From Cupriavidus sp. D384 (GTDB lineage Bacteria; Pseudomonadota; Gammaproteobacteria; Burkholderiales; Burkholderiaceae), in NCBI RefSeq assembly GCF_001652915.1, contig NZ_BBQI01000024.1, forward strand, positions 124,001-188,000: DNA of 64,000 bases. Direction: 5' to 3'. The notes beneath the pieces were generated by a model, which worked only from the letters and a program-made list of their open reading frames with translations, was not told the origin of the DNA and did no database searches. Position 1 is the stretch's first letter. Each line of letters begins with the position of its first letter. The position numbers and the translations under genes were made by a program. This document shows, piece by piece, positions 57,431 through 64,000 of this stretch.

Positions 57431-57480
57431 GCGATTCAGGGCGATTCAGGGCGATTCAGGGCGATTCAGGGCGATTCAGG
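57431..57480. repeat. Five exact tandem copies of GCGATTCAGG
   Basis: The 10-mer GCGATTCAGG is repeated five times without a mismatch, beginning 2 bp after the DUF883 stop codon. Perfect identity points to recent slippage expansion; copy number may differ between strains. Confidence 0.97.
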
Positions 57481-57611
57481 GCGCAGGTGGCGCCCAGGTC
57501 GCCAGCGCCACAGGACGCACACAGATACGCAGGTTGGCAGGACGAATTCCAGGGTCTCTCCCCTTACCCCTGCAGCAACCCCCTTTCCGGATATATCCCT
57601 GATCCGGGACG

Positions 57612-57644
57612 CCCGGGCACCAAGCGGTGTCCGGGTTCTTTTTT
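57612..57644 (+). terminator. Intrinsic terminator in the DUF883-DUF1840 gap
   Basis: CCCGGGCACC (57612-57621) / GGTGTCCGGG (57626-57635) form a 10-bp stem with one G-U, an AAGC loop, then TTCTTTTTT. Confidence 0.85.
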
Positions 57645-57803
57645 GCGCGCCACGCATGCATGGCCGCAACCTTGCAATTGGCTTTCCAGGGGTGGGCGAA
57701 TCAAGGCGGGCGGCCCGGACAGGCCGCCGTTCAGAGGGGGCACCGGCGCTGTGACGTGGCGCGCCGGCGGGTAACGATCAGGCCGGGGGCCGGCGATGCA
57801 GGC

Positions 57804-58124
57804 TCAGACGCCCCACATCACGTCGGCGCCTTCCTTCTGCGACAGGCGCAGCATGTCCAGGAACGGGTAGGCTCGCTGCCCCAGGTGCAGCGGCTCTTCT
57901 TCCCGCTCGTCTTCCGGGCCCGGGTGGACCGTGGTATCGGCGGGATGCACCTTCCTGGCGTCCTGCACGGCCGCTTCCAGCTTGCGGATTGCCGCCGGCA
58001 TTTCCTCGGTCGTGATCACCCCGCGTTCGCCCAGATGCTTGCCAATGATGCCAAGCAGCGTGATGGCAAGGTCCTTCATCATGATCAGGTCCTGCGCCGC
58101 GTGGGATTTGAAGGTGATCAGCAT
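57804..58124 (-). CDS. DUF1840 family protein
   Basis: This is a 106-residue protein from ATG 58124 (MLITFKSHAAQDLIMMKDLA), preceded by AAAGGAAAC; a longer open frame exists upstream without a ribosome site. Family blocks are MMKDLAITLLGIIGKHLGERGVI (in part), PAAIRKLEAAVQDARK and RAYPFLDMLRLSQKEGADVMWGV (in part). DUF1840 is a small beta-proteobacterial family; function unknown. It is divergent from argS. Confidence 0.88.
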   Translation of the reverse strand: MLITFKSHAAQDLIMMKDLAITLLGIIGKHLGERGVITTEEMPAAIRKLEAAVQDARKVHPADTTVHPGPEDEREEEPLHLGQRAYPFLDMLRLSQKEGADVMWGV

Positions 58125-58309
58125 GATGTTTCCTTTCACGAGTGGCGACATGACTGGCGCGGGGCGCACAGGTCGTCGCATGATGTCAGCATAGCACCTG
58201 ATAAAATTCCGCGTTTCCCGATTTCCACTGCCGGTGCACGCGGCGGGGCCTTCACTTTCCAGCCCCTCCGAGCCCGGACGCATTCCAGCTTTCCAAGGCC
58301 CAGATATCC

Positions 58310-60130
58310 ATGCTGCCTGTTCAGACCTCCCAACTCGCCGCCGCGTTCACCGATGCCGTGCGCGCGCTTGCCCCGGCCGACGCCGCCCTGCCCGCGGTCA
58401 CGTTCGAGCGCCCCAAGCAGGCCGCTCACGGCGATCTGGCCTGCAACATCGCCATGCAGGTGGCAAAGGCGCTGAAGACCAACCCGCGCGAACTGGCGCA
58501 GAAGGTGGTTGACGCGGTCAAGGCAGATCCGCGCGCATCGGCGCTGGTGGCGGCCCTGGAGATCGCCGGCCCCGGCTTTATCAACCTGCGCCTGAGCCCG
58601 GCGGCCCGCGCCGAGGTGCTGCGCGCGGTGCTGGGTGACGGCGACCGCTACGGCGCGCGCCCGGCCGGCGAGCATGGCCAGGTGCTGGTGGAGTTTGTGT
58701 CGGCCAACCCGACCGGTCCGCTGCACGTCGGCCACGGCCGCCAGGCCGCGCTGGGCGACGCGCTGGCGAACCTGCTGGCCTGGCAAGGCTGGGCCGTGCA
58801 TCGCGAGTTCTACTACAACGACGCCGGGGTGCAGATCCACACGCTGGCCGTGTCGGTCCAGGCACGTGCACGCGGCCTGAAGCCGGGCGACGCCGGCTGG
58901 CCCGAATCGGCCTACAACGGCGACTACATTGCCGATATCGCCGCCGACTTCCTGGCCGGCAGGACGGTCTCGGCCTCGGACGGCGAGCCGGTGACGGCCT
59001 CGGGCAACGTCGAGGACCTGGAGTCGATCCGCAAGTTCGCCGTGACCTACCTGCGCAACGAGCAGGACATCGACTTGCAGGCGTTTGGCGTGAAGTTCGA
59101 CCGCTACTACCTGGAATCGTCGCTGTACAGCGACGGCCGCGTGGATGCCGCCGTGCAGTCGCTGGTCGGCAAGGGCAAGACCTACGAGAGCGAAGGCGCG
59201 CTGTGGCTGCGCACCACTGACGACGGCGACGACAAGGACCGCGTCATGAAGAAGAGCGACGGCACGTACACGTACTTCGTGCCGGACGTGGCCTACCACA
59301 CCACCAAGTGGGAGCGCGGCTTCGCCAAGGTCATCAACGTGCAGGGCAGCGACCACCACGGCACCATCGCCCGCGTGCGCGCCGGCCTGCAGGGCCTGGA
59401 CATCGGCATTCCGCAGGGCTACCCCGACTACGTGCTGCACAAGATGGTCACCGTGATGAAGAACGGCGAGGAGGTGAAGATCTCCAAGCGCGCCGGCTCG
59501 TACGTGACCGTGCGCGACCTGATCGAGTGGAGCAACGGCGGCGACGAGACCATCCGCGGCTGCCTGGAAGCCGGTGTGGCCGACTGGCCGGCGCACTTCA
59601 CGCGCGGCCGCGACGCCGTGCGCTTCTTCCTGCTGTCGCGCAAGGCCGACACCGAGTTCGTGTTCGACGTGGACCTGGCGCTGAAGCAGAACGACGAGAA
59701 CCCGGTGTACTACGTGCAGTATGCCCACGCGCGCATCTGCTCGATCTTCGAAGCCTGGGGCGGCGCCGACTGGCAGCAACGCCTGCCGGAGCTGGCAAGC
59801 GTGGATCTGGCGGCCGTGACCGCCGCCGACGTCAGCCCGCAGGCCATCGCGCTGGGCCGCCGCCTGGCCGAGTTCCCGGACATGCTGGCCGCCGCCGCCG
59901 GCGAACTGGCGCCGCACGCCGTGGCGTTCTACCTGCGCGACCTGGCCGGCGACTTCCATGCGTTCTACAACGCCGACCGCGTGCTGGTGGACGACGAGAC
60001 GGTCAAGCGGGCCCGTCTGGCGCTGCTGGCCGCCACCCGGCAGGTGCTCAAGAACGGCCTGGCGGTGATCGGCGTCTCGGCGCCGCAACGGATGGACCGT
60101 GCTCCGGAGCAGGAAACGCCTGCCGCCTGA
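58310..60130 (+). CDS. argS: Arginyl-tRNA synthetase
   Basis: This is a 606-residue class I aminoacyl-tRNA synthetase. It has the N-terminal ArgRS additional domain (residues about 1-110). The HIGH-type motif [14 protein letters not shown] has HVGH from His139; the KMSKS-type motif reads [11 protein letters not shown] from Lys390. The DALR anticodon-binding domain is at the C-terminus. The TAAAAT at 58202-58207 may be the -10 box. An SPOR-protein gene follows 54 bp after the stop. Confidence 0.97.
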   Translation: MLPVQTSQLAAAFTDAVRALAPADAALPAVTFERPKQAAHGDLACNIAMQVAKALKTNPRELAQKVVDAVKADPRASALVAALEIAGPGFINLRLSPAARAEVLRAVLGDGDRYGARPAGEHGQVLVEFVSANPTGPLHVGHGRQAALGDALANLLAWQGWAVHREFYYNDAGVQIHTLAVSVQARARGLKPGDAGWPESAYNGDYIADIAADFLAGRTVSASDGEPVTASGNVEDLESIRKFAVTYLRNEQDIDLQAFGVKFDRYYLESSLYSDGRVDAAVQSLVGKGKTYESEGALWLRTTDDGDDKDRVMKKSDGTYTYFVPDVAYHTTKWERGFAKVINVQGSDHHGTIARVRAGLQGLDIGIPQGYPDYVLHKMVTVMKNGEEVKISKRAGSYVTVRDLIEWSNGGDETIRGCLEAGVADWPAHFTRGRDAVRFFLLSRKADTEFVFDVDLALKQNDENPVYYVQYAHARICSIFEAWGGADWQQRLPELASVDLAAVTAADVSPQAIALGRRLAEFPDMLAAAAGELAPHAVAFYLRDLAGDFHAFYNADRVLVDDETVKRARLALLAATRQVLKNGLAVIGVSAPQRMDRAPEQETPAA

Positions 60131-60153
60131 ACTTCGCGTCATCGGACTGGCTC

Positions 60154-60159
60154 TATAAT
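60154..60159 (+). promoter_or_regulatory. -10 box of the FtsN-like gene
   Basis: An exact TATAAT lies 25 bp before the start codon in the argS-SPOR gap; the -35 region is weak (TTCGCG, short spacing). It gives a short leader and suggests a promoter separate from argS. Confidence 0.5.
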
Positions 60160-60184
60160 CCCCGGCAACACCGAAGAGGACTAC

Positions 60185-60922
60185 ATGCAACACAATGCAA
60201 AGCGCGCCTTGCGCGCCGTCCGCCATCGCCAGACGCAGCGTGGCGGCACGTTCCTGGGCCTGGTGCTCGGGCTGATCGTCGGCCTGGCCATTGCCGTGGT
60301 CATCGCGCTGTACATCACCAAGTCGCCGGCGCCGTTCAAGGGCAATGGCAACAACAGCCCGGCGCCGCGTCCGACCGAGCCGGGCAACGTCGCCAGCGCG
60401 CTGCCCAACCCGACCCAGCAGGCGCAGCAGGCCCAGCCGGGCGCGGAGCCGGCCGATCCGAACAAGCCGCTGTGGAGCAAGACGCCCGCCAAGCCGGTGG
60501 GCCAGCCCGAACAGCCGGCTGCGCAGCCGCCCGTGGCGACCAGCCGTCCGGCCGAGATGCCGGCCAGCACCGGCTCGGTGGCCAGCAAGCCGGCCGAAAA
60601 ACCGGCGGAAAAGCCGGCCGCGCGTCCGGCCGAGAAGCCGGTGGCCGATCCCATCGCCGAGATTGCCCAGGCCGATGCCAACAAGGTGGGCTACCTGCTG
60701 CAGGTAGGCGCGTTCCGCTCGCAGGACGACGCCGACCGCCAGAAGGCCAACCTGGCGATGCAGGGCTTCGAGGCCAAGGTGACCGATCGCGATGTCAACG
60801 GCGTCAAGATGTACCGCGTCCGCCTGGGGCCGTTCAACCGGATCGAGGACATGAACCGGGCGCGCGACCGCCTGCAGTCGGCCGGTTTCGATGCCTCGGT
60901 GATCCGTTTCACGAAACAGTAA
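60185..60922 (+). CDS. FtsN-like SPOR-domain protein
   Basis: This is a 245-residue bitopic protein: a basic cytoplasmic N-terminus (KRALRAVRHRQTQRGG), TM (FLGLVLGLIVGLAIAVVIALY in part), a Pro/Ala/Lys-rich periplasmic linker (about 45-165, with SKPAEKPAEKPAARPAEKP), and a C-terminal SPOR domain (about 170-245, YLLQVGAFRSQDDADRQKANL in part, YRVRLGPFNRIEDMNRAR). FtsN-type proteins trigger septal wall synthesis and bind denuded glycan. The argS-ftsN-dsbA order is common in beta-proteobacteria. Gene name withheld because several SPOR proteins exist. Confidence 0.85.
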   Translation: MQHNAKRALRAVRHRQTQRGGTFLGLVLGLIVGLAIAVVIALYITKSPAPFKGNGNNSPAPRPTEPGNVASALPNPTQQAQQAQPGAEPADPNKPLWSKTPAKPVGQPEQPAAQPPVATSRPAEMPASTGSVASKPAEKPAEKPAARPAEKPVADPIAEIAQADANKVGYLLQVGAFRSQDDADRQKANLAMQGFEAKVTDRDVNGVKMYRVRLGPFNRIEDMNRARDRLQSAGFDASVIRFTKQ

Positions 60923-61035
60923 TCCAGCGAAATATTCTGACCGGGGGGGCGGGTGCGAACCATGTGCCGCCGTCCCGGTCTTAGACGCTATCCAATCGCT
61001 CGTCGAGCACGTTCAACCCGTAAGGCCCTTCTGAC

Positions 61036-61674
61036 ATGAAGAAAATCGCCGCACTGATCGCCACCGCTGCCGCCGTAGGCGGCCTGCTGATGTCCGCGCC
61101 CGCCGCCATGGCCGCGCCGACGGAAGGCAAGGACTACACGGTTCTGAAAGCCCCGCAGCCGGTGCCGGCCGGCAAGATCGAGGTGACCGAGTTCTTCTGG
61201 TACGGTTGCCCGCACTGCTACGACTTCGAGCCCGAGCTTGAAGCGTGGATCAAGAAGCAGGGCAAGGACGTGGTGTTCAAGCGCGTGCCGGTGGCCTTCC
61301 GTGACGACCTGCTGCCGCATACGAAGATCTTCTACGCGCTGGAATCGCTGGGCAAGCTCGACGCCATGCACACCAAGGTGTTCGACGCCATCCACAAGCA
61401 GCGCAAGCGCATGGTCGACACCAACGAGATTGCCGATTTCATGGCCGCCAACGGCATCGACCGCAAGCAGTGGCTGGACACCTACAACTCGTTCTCGGTG
61501 ACCACCAACGCGCAGCGCGCCAACAAGATCGCCGACGCCTACAAGATCGATGGCGTGCCGACCGTGGTGGTGCAAGGCAAGTACGAGACCTCGCCGTCGA
61601 TCGCCGGCACCAAGTCCGCTGCCATCCAGGCCATGGACTTCCTGGTCACGGGCGTGCGCGACAAGAAGCTCTGA
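61036..61674 (+). CDS. dsbA: Thiol:disulfide oxidoreductase DsbA
   Basis: This is a 212-residue periplasmic protein. The signal peptide is MKKIAALIATAAAVGGLLMS...AMA. The thioredoxin-fold active site is Cys58-Pro-His-Cys61 in FFWYGCPHCYDFEP, and the cis-Pro loop is in DGVPTVVVQGKY. It introduces disulfides into exported proteins. It follows the SPOR gene and ends in an intrinsic terminator. Confidence 0.96.
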   Translation: MKKIAALIATAAAVGGLLMSAPAAMAAPTEGKDYTVLKAPQPVPAGKIEVTEFFWYGCPHCYDFEPELEAWIKKQGKDVVFKRVPVAFRDDLLPHTKIFYALESLGKLDAMHTKVFDAIHKQRKRMVDTNEIADFMAANGIDRKQWLDTYNSFSVTTNAQRANKIADAYKIDGVPTVVVQGKYETSPSIAGTKSAAIQAMDFLVTGVRDKKL

Positions 61675-61706
61675 TCGACCGCCGTCCCGGCCGGATCGAC
61701 TCCAAC

Positions 61707-61738
61707 AGCCCGGTGCAGCCGCTGCACCGGGCTGTTTT
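61707..61738 (+). terminator. Intrinsic terminator after dsbA
   Basis: The 12-bp perfect stem AGCCCGGTGCAG / CTGCACCGGGCT has a 3-nt loop, followed by GTTTTGCTTT. Confidence 0.85.
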
Positions 61739-61832
61739 GCTTTGGGCGCGTGTGCCAATCTGCGACAAATTGCCGCGCCGGTCCCTGCCCTTGCTCCCAG
61801 CCCGGGCGGCCACCCGCGCTATATTCCCACCC

Positions 61833-62630
61833 ATGAACCCCCAGAAAATCTTCCTGACCGGCGCGTCCAGCGGCATTGGACAGGCCCTGGCCCGAGCCTA
61901 TGCCGCGCAGGGCGCAACACTTGGCCTGGTGGGCCGACGTGAGGACGCGCTTCGCGCCTTTGCCGCCAGCCTGCCCAATCCCGCCGCCGTGCGGGTCTAC
62001 GCCGTCGATGTCCGCGACGCGGATGCCATGCATGCGGCGGCGGCCGACTTTCTGGCGAACGTGGGATGTCCCGATGTGGTCGTCGCCAACGCGGGCGTAT
62101 CGGTGGGTACCGTCGCAAGCGAGCGCGAGGACCTGGAAGTCTTCCGCACGGTGATGGATACCAACTGGTTTGGCACGCTGACCACATTCCAGCCATTTCT
62201 GGAGCCCATGCGCGCGCAGCCGCCCGGCCCGGACGGCTGGCGCGGCACGCTGGTCGGCATCGCCAGTGTGGCCGGGGTGCGCGGCCTGCCCGGCGGCGGG
62301 GCGTACAGCGCGTCGAAGTCGGCCGTGATCAAGCTGCTGGAGAGTCTGCGGCTGGAACAGTCGCACGAGCGGATTCGCGTGGTGACGATCGCACCGGGCT
62401 ATATCCGTACACCGATGACCGCCCACAATCCGTACAAGATGCCGTTCCTGATGGACGCCGATGTGTTCGCCCGCAAGGCCGTGCGCAAGATTGGCGCGGG
62501 TGCGCGTTTTGCGGTGATTCCGTGGCAGATGGGCGTTGTGGCGTCGCTGCTGCATGTGATGCCGCGCTGGCTCTACGATGCGCTGTTCCGGCGCGCGCCG
62601 CGCAAGCCGCGCCAGTCGCGGAGCGCATGA
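61833..62630 (+). CDS. Short-chain dehydrogenase/reductase
   Basis: This is a 265-residue classical SDR: NAD(P)-binding TGASSGIG (residues 9-16), NAG in VVANAGVS, and the catalytic Ser145, Tyr158 and Lys162 (ASVAGVRG, GAYSASKSAV). The C-terminus has a hydrophobic stretch (MGVVASLLHVMPRWLYDALF), suggesting membrane contact. No ribosome site precedes ATG 61833; a TATATT at 61820-61825 would start the RNA almost at the ATG, so a leaderless mRNA is possible. The stop overlaps the next start. Confidence 0.9.
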   Translation: MNPQKIFLTGASSGIGQALARAYAAQGATLGLVGRREDALRAFAASLPNPAAVRVYAVDVRDADAMHAAAADFLANVGCPDVVVANAGVSVGTVASEREDLEVFRTVMDTNWFGTLTTFQPFLEPMRAQPPGPDGWRGTLVGIASVAGVRGLPGGGAYSASKSAVIKLLESLRLEQSHERIRVVTIAPGYIRTPMTAHNPYKMPFLMDADVFARKAVRKIGAGARFAVIPWQMGVVASLLHVMPRWLYDALFRRAPRKPRQSRSA

Positions 62631-63457
62631 TGTGGACCGATGCGGTGGGACACGTGCATGGTACGGCCGAGGGCACGGTGCGCATCGCGTCGCTGGTGCC
62701 GTCGATCACGGAACTGCTGTTCGACCTGGGGCTGGCTGACCGGATCGTGGCGCGCACCGGCTTCTGCATCCATCCGGAGCCGGCTGTACGCGCCGTGGCA
62801 AAGGTGGGCGGTACCAAGGACGTCAAGCTCGACCGCCTGCGCGCGCTGGCGCCGACGCATGTGATCGTCAATATCGACGAGAACCGGCGCGAGACCGTGG
62901 AGGAGATCCGACGCTTCGTGCCGCACGTGATCGTCACGCATCCGTGCGGGCCAGAGGACAATTTCGCGCTCTATGCCCTGCTGGGCGGCATCTTCGGGCG
63001 GCAGGCCGAGGCCGAACCGCTGGCGGCCGGGCTGCGGGGCGCGCTCGACGCGTTGCGCGCCAGGTCGTGGCCCGCCCGCCGCGTGCTCTATGCGATCTGG
63101 CAGGACCCGTGGATGACGGTGTCGCGCGACACCTATATCAGCCAGATGCTTGCACTGGTGAACTGGGCCACGTGGCCCGATACGGCGCCGCAGGCGTGCG
63201 TCGATGGCGATTGCAGCCGCCCGAACGCGGCTGGCGAGCGTTATCCGACCTTCCGCTGGAGCGATGCCCTGGTGCGTGACCTGGATGCCGTGCTGTTGTC
63301 CACCGAGCCGTACCGCTTTACCGAAGACCATGCCGACGCGCTGGAGCGGCAGATCGGCAAGCCGGTGCTGCTGGTGGATGGCGAGATGCTGTCGTGGTAC
63401 GGCAGCCGCGCCATGGCCGGCGCGCGCTACCTCAAGACACTGGCTGAGGGCTTCTAG
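62627..63457 (+). CDS. BtuF-like metal/cobalamin-binding protein, no signal peptide
   Basis: This is a 276-residue protein starting MMWTDAVGHVHGTAEG within the SDR stop (ATGA). The TroA/BtuF fold pattern is seen: IASLVPSITELLFDLGLADRIV (in part), KVGGTKDVKLDRLRALAPTHVIVN (in part), and the C-terminal half with SRDTYISQMLALVNW. Unlike periplasmic binding proteins it lacks a signal peptide or lipobox, so it is predicted cytoplasmic. No ABC transporter genes are adjacent. It might bind cobalamin or another corrinoid/haem ligand; the ligand is unknown. Confidence 0.78.
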   Translation: MMWTDAVGHVHGTAEGTVRIASLVPSITELLFDLGLADRIVARTGFCIHPEPAVRAVAKVGGTKDVKLDRLRALAPTHVIVNIDENRRETVEEIRRFVPHVIVTHPCGPEDNFALYALLGGIFGRQAEAEPLAAGLRGALDALRARSWPARRVLYAIWQDPWMTVSRDTYISQMLALVNWATWPDTAPQACVDGDCSRPNAAGERYPTFRWSDALVRDLDAVLLSTEPYRFTEDHADALERQIGKPVLLVDGEMLSWYGSRAMAGARYLKTLAEGF

Positions 63458-63478
63458 CGCTCAGCCAGCCAAGGCCGC

Positions 63479-64000
63479 TTAGGCCTTGGTAAAGCGGACG
63501 ACGCCGTCGTCGCCCACCTGCCGCGCCAGTTCGCCGCGATGCCACAGCGCGTGCAGGTGCGCCAGCGCCTCGCCCATCGCGAAGGTCAGCTGGTGGATGT
63601 CGAACTGGCGGCGGAAGATCACCCTGACGATATCGTGCGCGTTGCACGGCTTTTCGGCGCACGCGGCCAGCGTTTCGGCCAGGCGGTCGACATGGTGCTC
63701 CCGTAGCTGCAGGATCCGCGTATGGAGATTGCGGAATGGCCGGCCGTGCGACGGCAGGATCAGCACGTCGCCGGGCAGGTCGTCGTACTTGCCCAGCGAA
63801 TCGAGATAGAGCTGCAGCGGATTGGCTTCGGGCTCCATGTCGAACACGCTCACATTCGTCGAAATGCGAGGCAGCACCATGTCGCCGGAGATCAGCACGT
63901 TGGTGGCTGCGTTGTACAGCGCCACGTGTTCGGGGGCGTGTCCGTAGCCGGTGATGACGCGCCACGAAGCCGTGGCCGGGTCGGCGTCGATCTGCACGGT
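63479..64000 (-). CDS. Metallo-beta-lactamase-fold hydrolase, C-terminal part
   Basis: The frame is open past the right edge, so the N-terminus and the HxHxDH motif lie outside. The visible 174 residues contain later metal motifs: GYGHAPEHVALY, ISGDMVLPRIS and LPSHGRPFRNL, followed by a C-terminal helical/winged domain (HDIVRVIFRRQFDIHQLTFAMGEALAHL in parts). This is the lactamase-plus-wing layout of LACTB2-like or thioesterase-like MBL proteins. The substrate cannot be told from this part. Confidence 0.85.
   Translation of the reverse strand, partial: TVQIDADPATASWRVITGYGHAPEHVALYNAATNVLISGDMVLPRISTNVSVFDMEPEANPLQLYLDSLGKYDDLPGDVLILPSHGRPFRNLHTRILQLREHHVDRLAETLAACAEKPCNAHDIVRVIFRRQFDIHQLTFAMGEALAHLHALWHRGELARQVGDDGVVRFTKA

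Larger units (their letters stand above)
57430..57803 (+). other. Intergenic region after the DUF883 gene
   Basis: This 374-bp gap contains the 10-bp tandem repeat (57431-57480), about 130 bp of unassigned sequence and a terminator (57612-57644). No gene is visible. A small RNA ending at the terminator is possible. Confidence 0.6.

Noticed and set aside
57431..57480. Tandem repeat as a CRISPR array
   Set aside because: The copies are 10 bp and contiguous, with no spacers and no cas genes.

Overview
The window is a 64 kb piece of a GC-rich chromosome from a member of the Burkholderiales, most likely Cupriavidus or a close relative. The reasons are the gene families: PhaM (a PHB-granule/nucleoid linker known from Cupriavidus/Ralstonia), DUF3567, DUF2917 and DUF1840 proteins typical of beta-proteobacteria, a split methionine synthase, and gatCAB divergent from mreBCD-mrdA-rodA. 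Coding is dense, with many ATGA/GTGA start-stop overlaps. I see no rRNA, tRNA, insertion sequence, prophage or CRISPR array. The content is that of a core chromosome.

Left part (1-8.7 kb): the 3' end of a YadA-head protein, a Sel1-repeat protein, and a three-gene operon: transglutaminase-DUF2126, circularly permuted ATP-grasp-Alpha-E, and a second transglutaminase. This operon is the least understood system here. It combines predicted peptide-bond-forming and peptide-bond-exchanging enzymes, and its substrate is unknown. A bidirectional hairpin terminator separates it from the gatC-gatA-(lipoprotein)-(hydrolase)-gatB cluster (8.8-13.8 kb, minus strand). Divergent from that is the rod-shape operon mreB-mreC-mreD-mrdA-rodA (14.6-20.9 kb), followed by DUF484 and xerC.

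Middle (22.8-40.7 kb): a LysR regulator divergent from a DUF2917 gene; lipB-lipA for lipoate; a six-gene 5-oxoproline operon (pxpB, pxpC, pxpA, DUF969, DUF979, pcp) with a palindromic operator candidate; a five-gene minus-strand MCE lipid-transport operon; birA-coaX-SPOR; rfaE2; and a ferritin-like di-iron gene with a good Fur-box match over its promoter.

Right part (40.8-64 kb): an enoyl-CoA hydratase-phaM-patatin operon behind a TetR-like palindrome; a fumarylacetoacetate-hydrolase-family gene divergent from iclR; a DUF3108 protein and an enol-lactonase-like hydrolase; DUF3567; a rhodanese; methionine synthase split in two genes; a small secreted protein; a CHASE3 sensor kinase convergent with two response regulators; two small stress-type membrane proteins followed by a 5 x 10 bp tandem repeat; DUF1840; argS; an FtsN-like SPOR protein; dsbA; a short-chain dehydrogenase; a BtuF-like protein without a signal peptide; and a truncated metallo-beta-lactamase-fold gene.

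All assignments come from reading the translated sequence and recognising families. No database search was run. Most long open frames on the opposite strand of real genes are GC-bias shadows and are left out.
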